A stretch of DNA of 64,000 nucleotides from Phycisphaerales bacterium (GCA_022447205.1 JAKVBQ010000007.1:55048-119047); one strand, 5' to 3'; counted from the first letter of the stretch, positions 1-8,914 are shown. Numbers and translations are program-made. Notes: generated from the sequence alone by a model not told the origin.

Positions 1-2
1 AG

Positions 3-1184
3 CAGGGACTGAACGAGTTCGAGAACCGCAACTTCGAGGTGATCTTCGAACCGACGACCACCGCGGACGAGCTGCCGGGTCGGATGAAGGAAGTGAATCC
101 GGACGTCCTGGTGGTCAGATCCACGAAGGTGTCGGGGGAGGCCATCCGGGCGGGCGAATCACTCGCGCTGGTGGTTCGTGCAGGTGCCGGCTACAACACC
201 ATCGACATCGAGGCGGCCAGCATGTCCGGGGTCTTCGTCGCCAACTGCCCCGGCAGGAACGCCCTCGCGGTGGCGGAACTGGCCTGGGGCCTGATCATCT
301 GCTGCGACCGCCGGATCCCGGACCAGACCAGGGACCTCCTGGCGGGGACCTGGAACAAGAAGGAGTATTCCAAGGCTTCCGGCCTCGCCGGACGCACCAT
401 CGGGGTGGTCGGCATGGGGCAGATCGGCCAGGCGGTCGTGGATCGAGCTCGAGGCTTCGAGATGCAGGTCGCCGCCTGGAGTCGTTCACTCCGGGACGAG
501 CATGCGCAGAGCTACGGTGTCACGCGGTGTGAGAACATCATCAACCTTGCGAAGCTGAGTGACGTGGTCTCCGTGCACGTCGCAGCGAACGAGGGAACCC
601 ACCACCTGATCAACGACAAGTTCATCGATGCGATGCGTGAAGGCGCGATCCTGATCAACACCAGCCGAAGTTCGGTGATGGACGAGGCCGCCGTCCTCCG
701 CGGCATCCGTGAAAAGGGCATCAGGGTCGGATTGGACGTCTTCGACGGTGAACCGGGAACGGGCACCGGCTCGTTCAGCAACGAGCTCATGAACGAACCC
801 GGCGTCTACGGAACCCATCACGTCGGGGCATCCACCAACCAGGCACAGGAAGCGATCGCAGCCGAGACCATCAGGATCATCAGCTGCCATCGCGACAGTG
901 GCGTCGTGCCCAACTGCGTGAACCAGTCGGAGGATCGCGGCTCCGCACTGCTGACGGTCCGCCATCGGAACAAGCCGGGCGTGCTCGCCAAGGTGTTCGA
1001 CATCCTGAGCCAGGCATCGTTGAACGTCGAGGAGATGGAGAATCTCATCTACGAGGGCGGCGAGTCGGCCTGCGCACGAATTCAGCTGGGCTCCACCCCC
1101 TCACTCACCGAAGTCAAGGCGATCGAGAGCGAGGAAACCGTCCTCGGTGTCTCGATCGCCACACTCGAGACGATCAAGGGCTGA
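3..1184 (+). CDS. serA: D-3-phosphoglycerate dehydrogenase, 5'-truncated by window edge
   Basis: Oxidises 3-phosphoglycerate to 3-phosphohydroxypyruvate with NAD, the first step of serine synthesis in the cytoplasm. The reading frame is open to the first bases of the window and the usual N-terminal start (MKVLIAD-like) is missing, so the true start lies upstream. A GTG at 39 is possible but would remove the first strand. Visible are the Rossmann motif GVVGMGQIGQAV, the catalytic Arg in INTSRSS, the catalytic His in THHVGAST, and a C-terminal ACT domain (LLTVRHRNKPGVLAKVFDIL), typical of serine-regulated forms. serC follows after about 30 bases, so the two form a serine operon. Confidence 0.93.
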   Translation, partial: QGLNEFENRNFEVIFEPTTTADELPGRMKEVNPDVLVVRSTKVSGEAIRAGESLALVVRAGAGYNTIDIEAASMSGVFVANCPGRNALAVAELAWGLIICCDRRIPDQTRDLLAGTWNKKEYSKASGLAGRTIGVVGMGQIGQAVVDRARGFEMQVAAWSRSLRDEHAQSYGVTRCENIINLAKLSDVVSVHVAANEGTHHLINDKFIDAMREGAILINTSRSSVMDEAAVLRGIREKGIRVGLDVFDGEPGTGTGSFSNELMNEPGVYGTHHVGASTNQAQEAIAAETIRIISCHRDSGVVPNCVNQSEDRGSALLTVRHRNKPGVLAKVFDILSQASLNVEEMENLIYEGGESACARIQLGSTPSLTEVKAIESEETVLGVSIATLETIKG

Positions 1185-1217
1185 GCCATGCAGACCTCAA
1201 CCATCCAGGGAACCAAG

Positions 1218-2306
1218 ATGCACGAAGACAGGATCCTCAATTTCTCCGCAGGCCCCGCCATCCTCCCGGAGTCGGTGCTGGAACAACTGAGGGAGGACAT
1301 CTGGAACCTCAATGGTTCCGGGGTCGGCGTGCTCGAGCACAGCCACCGTGGCAAGGAGATCGACACGATCTTCGAGGAGGCCGTCGCCAACTGCAAGACG
1401 CTGGCCGGCATCGAGGACAGCCATGAAGTGCTGTTCCTCCAGGGCGGAGCATCCGGCCAGTTCGCGATGATCCCGATGAACTTCCTCCACCAGGGACGGA
1501 CCGCGGACTACCTGGTGACCGGAACCTGGGCGAAGAAGGCGATCCAGGAGGCGCAGCGCATCGGTGATGCGCACTGCGCGCATGATGGTTCGGCGACCCT
1601 CTTCGACCACGTCCCCACCGTCGACGAGATCGACCTCTCGCTCGACCCGGCCTACCTCCACTACTGCTCGAACAACACGATCTACGGGACGCGGTTCGAT
1701 GCCATGCCGCTTGCATCCTGCACGAAGATCGTCGACATGAGCTCCGAGATGTTCTCGAGACCGTGGGACTACACGGGCCACGGCCTGGTCTACGCCGGTG
1801 CGCAGAAGAACCTCGGCCCGGCGGGCGTGGTCCTCGCCCTGGTGTCGAAGGAACTGATGGAAACGGCGAGGGACGACATGCCGACCATCCTCTCCTACGA
1901 GACGCACGCCAAGGGCGGGTCCCGATACCACACGCCGCCGGTCTTCCCGATCCACGCGATGGGCCTGGTCTTCAAGTGGATCCTCGCCGAAGGCGGACTC
2001 GAGGAGATGGAACGGCGGAACAATGCGAAGGCGGGCCTGATCTACGACGTGCTCGATGATTGCGGTGGGTTCTACATCCCCCACAGCAGGCCCGAGTGCC
2101 GATCCGTCATGAACATCAGCTTCAAGACGCAGACCCCGGAGCTCGACAAGAAGTTCATCGAGGACGCCGCTGCACACGGCATGAGTGCGCTCAAGGGACA
2201 CCGTTCGATCGGAGGCATGCGAGCCTCGATCTACAACGCGTTCCCCGCCGAAGGCTGCAAGGTCCTCGCCGACTTCATGAAGGAATTCGCACGAACCAAC
2301 GGTTGA
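1218..2306 (+). CDS. serC: Phosphoserine aminotransferase
   Basis: Pyridoxal-phosphate enzyme converting 3-phosphohydroxypyruvate plus glutamate to phosphoserine, the second step of serine synthesis. The N-terminus ILNFSAGPAILPESVL is the family hallmark. GAQKNLGPAG contains the PLP lysine, and HRSIGGMRASIYNA near the end matches the conserved C-terminal block. The 362-residue length fits the family. I chose ATG 1218 because it puts the FSAGP motif at the usual distance and AGGGA lies just upstream. An in-frame ATG at 1188, three bases after the serA stop, would add 10 residues and cannot be excluded. Co-directional with serA. The third pathway gene, serB, is not in the window. Confidence 0.95.
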   Translation: MHEDRILNFSAGPAILPESVLEQLREDIWNLNGSGVGVLEHSHRGKEIDTIFEEAVANCKTLAGIEDSHEVLFLQGGASGQFAMIPMNFLHQGRTADYLVTGTWAKKAIQEAQRIGDAHCAHDGSATLFDHVPTVDEIDLSLDPAYLHYCSNNTIYGTRFDAMPLASCTKIVDMSSEMFSRPWDYTGHGLVYAGAQKNLGPAGVVLALVSKELMETARDDMPTILSYETHAKGGSRYHTPPVFPIHAMGLVFKWILAEGGLEEMERRNNAKAGLIYDVLDDCGGFYIPHSRPECRSVMNISFKTQTPELDKKFIEDAAAHGMSALKGHRSIGGMRASIYNAFPAEGCKVLADFMKEFARTNG

Positions 2307-2327
2307 GGGCGACCTGATCGGGAACGG

Positions 2328-3491
2328 TCAATCGCTGGAGGGCTCCGCGTCGGCGCCGGAACGGTCGGGTTCGCTTGCGGCAGCTTCCTTCTCGGCGGTC
2401 TCGAGGTCACGCCCGGCACCTTCGCTGCCGGAGGTCTCCCTGAGCCGTGCAACAACCTTTCGGAAGATCGCACCAAGCTGGGCGCGCTGCTCCTCGTCGA
2501 GACCGGGGATGCTGCGTGCAGTGATGATCTCCGCAAGCGCCGCCCGAGCCTGGGACCGGGTCATCGATTCGATCATCTCGTCACCGTACGCAGGAAGCGA
2601 AGCGGAAGCCCCGCCACTCGGAGCATCGGAATCGTCAGCCGACGCCCGTCGTCGTCTCATCTGGTCCATGATCGAACGGAACTGACCACCCAGGTTGGAG
2701 CGCAGGGCCTCCTCCATTTCGGGAATGGAACGAGCGCGTGCGATGTCGTGCAATGCTCCCTGCAACTCAGCGAAATCCATCGCCTCGATCTCATCGGCCG
2801 TCCACGATGGTGCATCGGACACTTCCCTCGCACTCGCGGGCCTGGTCGCGACTGCAGGCGCGGACTTCGGAGCGGCCGTGCCACCATCATGATCCGCAGC
2901 GACTCGCTGGTAGACGATGCCGACCATCCGAACATCCTCTCGAACACCTGGAACCTCGAGATAGACCTCGCAGGTCATGACGTCGGTGCCGGGGAAGCGG
3001 TACACCTGGCGATATGTCATGTCCCGCCCGCTGGCAGGATCATGCTGCGTCCCATCCAGCGTCAAGGTGCCGGCTGACGGGTTCCAGTCACCCCGCAGGT
3101 CGACCGAGTAGTGGCCGAGGGAATCGATGCCGACCATGAAGTAGTCCTTCATGCCTTCGCGGGAGTCGTAGCCCATCAGCATCAGGTTCTCGAATTCGTC
3201 GGGCCCAACGGAGGCCGAGTGCATCTGGATGAAGCGGCCACCAAGGATCTCCGTGACCTCGGTGGTTCCTGAACCACGCAGAGCGGGTGACCCGGGCATC
3301 GTCATCTCGATGACGTAGTTCCAGTCGCCCACGAGGCCGCGCAGAAGGTCGTGCTCGGGCAGGGGCTGACTGGCCTCCATGGCCACCGACATCATGTCAC
3401 TCAGACGGGGGGCGTTCGGATCGGCATCCTGCGCATGGATGCAGGGCGTGCAGGCGAGAATCAGGACCGGAAGGCTGAGGCGATGCGGCAT
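2328..3491 (-). CDS. Exported DUF1579-family protein with C-terminal tandem repeat
   Basis: About 387 residues. The start at 3491 gives a clean signal peptide (MPHRLSLPVLILACTPCIHAQ) with GGAG upstream; an in-frame start 24 codons earlier has no such logic. Residues about 45-200 (LLRGLVGDWNY, GRFIQMHS, MLMGYDSREG, YRQVYRFPG) match the DUF1579 lipocalin-like fold of unknown function. The C-terminal part, absent from usual DUF1579 proteins, holds two diverged copies of a helical module: EIEAMDFAELQGALHDIARA followed by RSIPEMEE, and EMIESMTRSQARAALAEIIT followed by ARSIPGLDEE. Convergent with serC, about 21 bases apart. Function unknown. Confidence 0.75.
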   Translation of the reverse strand: MPHRLSLPVLILACTPCIHAQDADPNAPRLSDMMSVAMEASQPLPEHDLLRGLVGDWNYVIEMTMPGSPALRGSGTTEVTEILGGRFIQMHSASVGPDEFENLMLMGYDSREGMKDYFMVGIDSLGHYSVDLRGDWNPSAGTLTLDGTQHDPASGRDMTYRQVYRFPGTDVMTCEVYLEVPGVREDVRMVGIVYQRVAADHDGGTAAPKSAPAVATRPASAREVSDAPSWTADEIEAMDFAELQGALHDIARARSIPEMEEALRSNLGGQFRSIMDQMRRRRASADDSDAPSGGASASLPAYGDEMIESMTRSQARAALAEIITARSIPGLDEEQRAQLGAIFRKVVARLRETSGSEGAGRDLETAEKEAAASEPDRSGADAEPSSD

Positions 3492-3552
3492 GGTGGTCTC
3501 CAGGTGTCTGTTGCGGAGGATACCCGAAGCGAGGTTCCCCTCGACGGGCGGC

Positions 3553-4410
3553 TCAGCAGGCATCGAGAATCAGGCGACATTCACCACGAACCCCGGAGAG
3601 GTATCCGGGACCGAAGAGGAGCAGGTGGTTGAGCAGGTGATGAAGACGGTAGACCGCGAGACAGGCGGGATCGAATCCTTCACCTCCGGCATCCAGGTAG
3701 CCCTCGAAGCAGGCCGGCGGAAATCCGCCGAAGAGCTGCATCATCGCGATGTCCGCGAGCGCATGACCGACGTACGGAGCCGGATCGATCACCGCAACCC
3801 CCCCGCCCTCGAGCGGAATGGCGTTGCCGGACCAGAGATCTCCATGCAGGAGTGACGGGCGCGGCCGTTCGGGAAGCACGCCTCCGAGTGATGCCAGAAC
3901 GCGCCGGACCAGCTCGAGGTCGTCACCGGTCAGCGCACCTCGAACGACGAGGGCATCCACCAGGGGGCCATGCCGCCGCGTCCGATTGAAGGCCACCCAG
4001 TCATCCATCCAGCCGTTGGGCTGCGGCGTGGTGCCGAGGTGATTGTCGAGGTCGAATCCATAGCGCTCCCCGACCGTCGTCGAGTGCAACAAGGCAAGGT
4101 CCCGACCGAATCGCCCCCAGTCAGGGTCGGACCCGACCACGAGTTCCTCCATCAGGAGGACGGCCGCCTCCTCTGCACCATGCAGGCAGGTCACCTGCGG
4201 AACCCGGACCGCCTTCGCGTCAGCAAGGACCTGGAGGCCTGCCCGTTCCTCCTCGAGGACCGCGAACGGACCGAACTTGGCGACGAGGCGACTCCCTGCC
4301 TCCGACTCGACACGACAGACCTCGCTGACGCACCCACCTGAGAGCGCCTGGATCGATCGAACGGGGGAACCGAGCGCCTCGGCGACCAGCGCCGTGCGGT
4401 GATCGTTCAT
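3553..4410 (-). CDS. Fructosamine/ribulosamine kinase family protein
   Basis: 285 residues, full length for the fructosamine-3-kinase family (aminoglycoside-phosphotransferase-like fold). It is expected to phosphorylate the sugar part of glycated amines on proteins or free amino acids, which destabilises the adduct. Family marks are the N-terminal LSGGCVSEVCRVE, the VAKFG lysine strand, the catalytic loop LLHGDLWSGNAI, and the metal-binding VIDPAPYVGHALADIAMM. The ATG overlaps the stop of the upstream phosphatase gene by four bases (ATGA), indicating translational coupling. In bacteria the preferred substrates of such enzymes are reported to be ribulosamines and erythrulosamines; which one applies here cannot be read from sequence. 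Confidence 0.9.
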   Translation of the reverse strand: MNDHRTALVAEALGSPVRSIQALSGGCVSEVCRVESEAGSRLVAKFGPFAVLEEERAGLQVLADAKAVRVPQVTCLHGAEEAAVLLMEELVVGSDPDWGRFGRDLALLHSTTVGERYGFDLDNHLGTTPQPNGWMDDWVAFNRTRRHGPLVDALVVRGALTGDDLELVRRVLASLGGVLPERPRPSLLHGDLWSGNAIPLEGGGVAVIDPAPYVGHALADIAMMQLFGGFPPACFEGYLDAGGEGFDPACLAVYRLHHLLNHLLLFGPGYLSGVRGECRLILDAC

Positions 4411-4889
4411 GAAGAACGGCCGGACTGCATGCGATCGATCAGACGGTCGATCGCACCATCGATGAGGTCGTACATCAGCTGGAAGCCGTCAGGTCCGCCG
4501 TAGTATGGATCGGGTACCTCGTCATGGGCGGAGTCCTCGTGGTAGGACATCAACAGCCGGATCTTCTCCTCAGGACAGCCCATCGCGGCGAGCTCGCGCG
4601 CATTGTCCCGATCCATGACCACCAGGAGATCGAACGTCTCGAAGTCCCGGTCATCGACCTGTCGAGCGCGAGAGACCAGGGGTACGCCATTCCGGCGAGC
4701 GACCTCCTCGGACCGATGGTCGGGGGGGGAACCTGCGTGCCACCCACCAGTCCCGGCGGAATCCACCCGGTAGTCGTCCCGGATGCCCCGTTCCCCGAGC
4801 TTGTGGATGAAGACACCCTCGGCCATCGGGCTTCGACAGATGTTTCCCATGCAGATGAATAGAATGTTCCGTGCAGATCGTTCCGGCAT
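4407..4889 (-). CDS. Low-molecular-weight phosphotyrosine-type phosphatase
   Basis: 160 residues from ATG 4889, which has GGAG nine bases upstream; in-frame starts at 4904 and 4949 would only add an unconserved N-terminus. The P-loop is at residues 13-20 (CMGNICRS) with nucleophile Cys13 and Arg19. The general acid lies in VPDPYYGG near residue 120. The family dephosphorylates phosphotyrosine. Some bacterial members act on sugar-phosphate adducts, and the overlap with the fructosamine-kinase gene suggests that role here. Being first in the two-gene unit, it probably carries the promoter in the 4890-5138 gap. Confidence 0.9.
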   Translation of the reverse strand: MPERSARNILFICMGNICRSPMAEGVFIHKLGERGIRDDYRVDSAGTGGWHAGSPPDHRSEEVARRNGVPLVSRARQVDDRDFETFDLLVVMDRDNARELAAMGCPEEKIRLLMSYHEDSAHDEVPDPYYGGPDGFQLMYDLIDGAIDRLIDRMQSGRSS

Positions 4890-5138
4890 GTCAGGTCGCT
4901 CCATCGGGAGCGTACCCGGAAAGGTGACGAGGAGGAACACCATGTTCATTTCAACCTACGGCTTGGGCGGGTCCAGAGAGGCCATTCGTGCATCCGCGGA
5001 AGCGGGCGGACCCTGCCCAAGCGCCAACCGATGTGCATCTATTGCGGGACGGATGCGGAATTCAGGGATCCATTCGGGACCTAGCGGTATACAATGACCC
5101 ACGCGAAGCGACTTCTCGCCGAGCGTTCTTTGACATCA

Positions 5139-5487
5139 GGGGCCGACTGGCATCGATCGGACGGATCGGTGTTGTCGTTGCGTGTCGTGGAGCATCCCGG
5201 CCACGTAAAAAGGATGCAAACTTTTAACTGCCAACACGCAGTACGCTCTCGCGGCTTAAATTTCCGCGACCGCTGGTCGCCTGATGCCTGATAAGGCGGC
5301 CAGTGGAAAGACATCAGGCTGGTTCCAATGGGCTGGCATACTTCGGCGGAACGAGAAACTTGTATGCCTTGGTCCTGAGTTGGGCTGTCACCTGCCTCGC
5401 CCAGGACCGAGATCAAAGTGGTGACTACACACGTAGACGCGGCTTCAGCGCCGTTTCGACACGGGGGTTCGAATCCCCCCGGCTCCA
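5139..5487 (+). ncRNA. ssrA: Transfer-messenger RNA (tmRNA)
   Basis: Rescues stalled ribosomes. The 5' end GGGGCCG (5139-5145) pairs over seven base pairs with CGGCTCC (5480-5486), including the G3-U70 wobble that specifies alanine; A5487 is the discriminator. The T-arm has GGGGG/CCCCC around TTCGAAT. CCA is not encoded. The tag reading frame is GCC at 5230 through TAA at 5257-5259, giving ANTQYALAA, a nine-residue tag ending in the expected ALAA. G/C-rich complementary stretches between the tag and the T-arm (for example GGTCCTGAG/CCAGGACC) fit the usual pseudoknots, which I did not fold. A TATACAAT at 5088 could be part of a promoter but lacks a convincing -35. No protein gene overlaps it. 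Confidence 0.95.
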
Positions 5488-5490
5488 TTC

Positions 5491-5530
5491 CACACGCCCC
5501 GCGCGGCCATAAGGCCGAGCGGGGCGTGTG
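5491..5530 (+). terminator. Strong hairpin downstream of tmRNA
   Basis: An 18-base stem (CACACGCCCCGCGCGGCC against its near-perfect complement, one mismatch) closed by an ATAA loop, starting four bases after the tmRNA 3' end. There is no clear T-run afterwards (CATTTCC), so it is either a terminator of the T-poor kind or a 3' processing barrier. Confidence 0.7.
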
Positions 5531-5924
5531 CATTTCCGGTACCCGGCCCGCGAGCAGGCCCCACTCTTTGAAGGAAAATGGGCAGGTCCGAGGATCACTC
5601 GTTGGTTCGTCCCGTAGTGTGTTGATGGCCGGGTCCCCATCGGAGGCAGCTCGGAGCGTGGAGTCGGCCAGGGGCGCTGGAGACAACTCGATGACATGCG
5701 AAGAAGAAGACCACCCACGCAGGAACCTGCGGTGGCATGGCGACGTCCACCGGCCAGGGGCCCTGCCGCCTCCGCTTCCCGGGATGTGGCACGCGACCTG
5801 AAGACGATCGTGGCGAGGACACCAGGACGAGAACACGAGAAAAACCGGGCTTGGGCCGACCTGAAGGGGGTTCGTTCCCATTTTTGCATTTCACAGCCAA
5901 CCTGAAGCGATTTCGTCGTACATC
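5531..5924. other. Intergenic stretch with no supported gene
   Basis: Between the tmRNA hairpin and the sigma-factor gene. Several open frames cross it on both strands, but they run through the tmRNA or lack any recognisable domain, start signal or neighbour logic. Presumably it holds the promoter of the 5925 gene. I see no repeat or RNA motif in it. Confidence 0.5.
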
Positions 5925-6797
5925 ATGCAGGGCATGGAACCAGATTCGCAGCCGGAACCCATGAAGGACTCGACGAACACCGCCCCCGACCAGGAGGGCG
6001 TGGCACGAAACGAGCAGGAGATCGAGGACTGGGAATCAGTCGTCGATCAGGATGCCTCAGCACCTCGGAATGCCAGCTCGACGGCAACCAGCTGGACCTT
6101 GATCGGAGATGCCATCGATGACGAATCACCGACGAACCAGACCAGCAGGAACGAGCTGATGAAGCGCTACTGGTCCGCGGTCTACGCCTACATTCGATCT
6201 TCCGGCAGGAAGGAACAGGTTGCAGAGGACCTCACGCAGGGCTTCTTCTGCGACGTGATCATCGGCAGGGACCTCTTCGACCGAGCTGACTCCAGTCGAG
6301 GCCGGTTTCGATCGCTCCTTCTCAGCGCCGTCCGAAACTACCTCGCGGACGATTTCAGGATGCAGACCGCACAGAGGCGTTCACCCGGCAGGAACGCACT
6401 GGGGAGACTCGATGACCAGGAGGCCGGACTCGAGGCCGTGTCGGACGAAGTCGACCCGGAAATCGCCTTCAACACCCGCTGGGTCGATGAACTGATCAAG
6501 AGGACCTCCGAACAGGTCCGCGATGAACTGATCGAATCCGATCAGGCCATGCACTGGGACATCTTCAAGCACCGCATCCTGAACCCCTGCCTGACCGGCG
6601 CGAAGCCCGTCCCCCACGACGATCTCGCTCGCAAATGGAACCTCAGAGGCCTTCCGCAGGTCTCCAATCTCCTCGTGACGGCAAAGAGACGATACGCCAA
6701 GGCGCTCCTGGAAAACGTGCGGGAAACACTCGCTCCGGGAGCCTCTGCAACCAATGAACTGAACGAACTGTTCAAGGCCCTGGGGACAAGATCATGA
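5925..6797 (+). CDS. ECF-like RNA polymerase sigma factor, planctomycete type
   Basis: 290 residues. After an acidic, low-complexity N-terminus of about 70 residues comes a sigma region 2 (RYWSAVYAYIRSSGRKEQVA, then EDLTQGFF) followed by RGRFRSLLLSAVRNYLADDF, the pattern of the large ECF-like sigma factors common in planctomycetes. The C-terminal part (DDLARKWNLRGLPQVSNLLV, then TAKRRYAKALLEN) fits a region 4 helix-turn-helix. It should direct polymerase to a small regulon. Several ATGs lie near the start (5925, 5934, 5961), so the exact N-terminus is uncertain. The stop overlaps the next gene by four bases. No anti-sigma factor or kinase adjoins it. Confidence 0.85.
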   Translation: MQGMEPDSQPEPMKDSTNTAPDQEGVARNEQEIEDWESVVDQDASAPRNASSTATSWTLIGDAIDDESPTNQTSRNELMKRYWSAVYAYIRSSGRKEQVAEDLTQGFFCDVIIGRDLFDRADSSRGRFRSLLLSAVRNYLADDFRMQTAQRRSPGRNALGRLDDQEAGLEAVSDEVDPEIAFNTRWVDELIKRTSEQVRDELIESDQAMHWDIFKHRILNPCLTGAKPVPHDDLARKWNLRGLPQVSNLLVTAKRRYAKALLENVRETLAPGASATNELNELFKALGTRS

Positions 6798-7198
6798 TCC
6801 ATGACGGCAACAAGACACAGCACCCGATCGAATGGGCGATGGAAACGGATGTGGATCCGATCTTCATGCTCGCCAACTGGCTCGTTCGCGACGTGATCGA
6901 GACAGCGGAGGGTGCGGTGCAGGTCACCACCAGCAAGGACACCACCCTCGACCAGTACCGGACGCTCAAGAGGATCTTCAAGCAGCTCCGGACCCAGGGG
7001 GAACTCCCTGCCGATCGACGGCTTGGCGCACGGCTCTACGCCGCCTCGATCGCCGGAGCGCTCGTCCACCACGACCGGCTCATCACGGCACAGTCTTCGG
7101 ATCGACTCAGGACCGCCTTCGACGACTTCACCCGGGACGGCGACATGCCTGACGTCCTGATCGAACTGGTCCGCAAGGCGATGGACAAGATCGACTGA
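6794..7198 (+). CDS. Small unknown protein coupled to sigma factor
   Basis: 134 residues, not recognised. The ATG overlaps the sigma-factor stop (ATGA), so translation is coupled and the two products are probably made in fixed ratio. It has no signal peptide or membrane segment. It is mostly helical in character, with an acidic N-terminal third (ETDVDPIFMLANWLVRDVIE) and a basic middle (LDQYRTLKRIFKQLRTQGEL). A partner or modulator of the sigma factor is an inference from coupling only. It converges with the efflux operon nine bases later. Confidence 0.65.
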   Translation: MIHDGNKTQHPIEWAMETDVDPIFMLANWLVRDVIETAEGAVQVTTSKDTTLDQYRTLKRIFKQLRTQGELPADRRLGARLYAASIAGALVHHDRLITAQSSDRLRTAFDDFTRDGDMPDVLIELVRKAMDKID

Positions 7199-7207
7199 TC
7201 GGCTGAC

Positions 7208-8914
7208 CTAGCCGTCGGTCTGCTCGAAACGTCCACCCGAGAAGGAATCGTCCTCGACCCATTCGATGCGAGCACTGCCGAAGATCGTTCCGGTCGCAAA
7301 GGCGCCATCGACCAGTGCAGCCTGGTACTCGACGACGGCCAGGATCTCCCGGCTTCGTGAGTCCGCAAGCCGCGCGGAGGCATCAAGCACGTCGTTGCTG
7401 GTTCGAAGGCCCAGTTCGAACTGCCGCTTCTCGGCTTCGTAGGTCCGTCCGGCAAGGACGGTTTCGAGACGGGCCGCGAGAATCTGCTGCCATGACTCGT
7501 TGATCGAATCGATGACATCGTAGACCTCGAGGCGAATCGCCTGGACACGCTGATCCCGAGTGGCCAGCCGCTGAACTCTCTGAAGGACGGTCTGGCGGAG
7601 ACGCGCCTCCGCCTGCTGGTTGCCGATCGGGATCCTGGCCGAGAGGCCGATCGACCAGGTGTCGTAGAAGCCCTCGAAGGCCTCCGCATAGGCATTGGCG
7701 AGCGAGCCGGGCTGGTTGCTGTTGAGTCCGAAGTCATAGCGGATCGCGATGTCAGGAAGGGTCGCATTCCGGGCGACCTCGATGTCGCTGGAGTCGATGG
7801 CGAGCTGCAGGTCGAGTTCGAGGATCTCCATCCGATTCTCGACGGCGTCTCGAGCCATGGCCCTCCCGTCGATCACGAGACCGATCGGATTCGGAAGACT
7901 GGTCGGCTCGATGGCGGTTGCGGATTCGATCGGCAGATCCGATCGATTCATCACCTGCTTGAGTTCACGCTGGGTCCTTCGAATCGATGCATCCGCTCGG
8001 ATGATCGCCTCCAGACTGGAGCCCACGCCACTCTCGGCTCGGATGACCTCGATGTCTGCCGCCTGCCCGAGATCGACGAGGCGCTGGGCACGCTCGAGCT
8101 GTTCGACGGCAAGGTCGTACTGCTGCTTGCGAACATCGAGTTCCTGCCACGCTGCATAGAGCCTCCAGTAGGCCTTTTCGGCGTTCCCGAGGATCCTGAT
8201 CGCAGCGAGCTTCGCCTGGGCCTGGGCGATCTGATTCCGGTAGGAAGCCACCCTGATCGGGGCGGTGTTCACCCGGAGGCCGGCGTTGCGCATCAGCGGC
8301 TGGGCGATCGAGAACTGTGCGCCGGCGCTCCAGTACGCATCGAAGGTCGCGAACTGTCCGTCCTGGGTGTTCCTGGCGAACGGCGCGGAAACGCTGACCG
8401 TACCTCCGGTCTGGAGGGGGATCTCCACGCCGAGGTCGACGGAGGTCGTAGTGGAGTTGGAACTCTGGTCCTGATTGGTGATCTGCTGGTTTGCGTCGGT
8501 CTGGTTCACGCTCGCGACGAAGGTCGACTCGAAGCGGGCCGCTTCGGCATCCTCGGCGGCCTGGGCTATGGCGGGATTGATGATCGTCGCGGAGAGTTCG
8601 AGATTGTTGCGAAGCGAAGAGGCGCGGACGTCGGCAAGGGTCAATGGCACGCGCTCGCCCTCGCCGGGAAGTTCGATCGACCCGTCCATGATGCTGGCGA
8701 CGGCATCTTCCCCGGGGAGCTCGACGCGTTCGCTGGTGCGCTCCAGGTCGAATTCATCGATCGACTTCAGCGATGACTCGGGAATCCGCCAGGGTTCGTC
8801 CTCGGTAAAGAGGGTCTTCCCGCAGCCGGGCATGAACAGCAGCCCCCCCAGGAGAGCGAACATGACCAGGGCACACCTTCGTGCGGGTTCGAATCGGGAT
8901 GATCGATCATTCAT
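7208..8914 (-). CDS. TolC-type outer-membrane efflux protein
   Basis: 568 residues from ATG 8914. The N-terminus MNDRSSRFEPARRCALVMFA is followed by a hydrophobic stretch ending in a lipobox-like LFMPGCGK, suggesting a lipidated outer-membrane channel. Two long helical repeats typical of the outer-membrane efflux protein family follow (LADVRASSLRNNLELSATII; LDLQLAIDSSDIEVARNATL, then PDIAIRYDFG; RQTVLQRVQRLATRDQRVQA). It forms the exit duct of a tripartite pump. Its start overlaps the end of the permease gene by eight bases. Last gene of the adaptor-ATPase-permease-channel operon. Confidence 0.88.
   Translation of the reverse strand: MNDRSSRFEPARRCALVMFALLGGLLFMPGCGKTLFTEDEPWRIPESSLKSIDEFDLERTSERVELPGEDAVASIMDGSIELPGEGERVPLTLADVRASSLRNNLELSATIINPAIAQAAEDAEAARFESTFVASVNQTDANQQITNQDQSSNSTTTSVDLGVEIPLQTGGTVSVSAPFARNTQDGQFATFDAYWSAGAQFSIAQPLMRNAGLRVNTAPIRVASYRNQIAQAQAKLAAIRILGNAEKAYWRLYAAWQELDVRKQQYDLAVEQLERAQRLVDLGQAADIEVIRAESGVGSSLEAIIRADASIRRTQRELKQVMNRSDLPIESATAIEPTSLPNPIGLVIDGRAMARDAVENRMEILELDLQLAIDSSDIEVARNATLPDIAIRYDFGLNSNQPGSLANAYAEAFEGFYDTWSIGLSARIPIGNQQAEARLRQTVLQRVQRLATRDQRVQAIRLEVYDVIDSINESWQQILAARLETVLAGRTYEAEKRQFELGLRTSNDVLDASARLADSRSREILAVVEYQAALVDGAFATGTIFGSARIEWVEDDSFSGGRFEQTDG

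Noticed and set aside
5061..5095. Candidate tmRNA promoter with TATACAAT at 5088.
   Set aside because: No -35 element at acceptable spacing; kept only as a remark under the tmRNA.
5081..5881. Minus-strand frame of about 266 codons over the tmRNA region.
   Set aside because: It runs through the tmRNA and its hairpin; the translation resembles nothing and Cys/Trp-rich content is typical of spurious frames.
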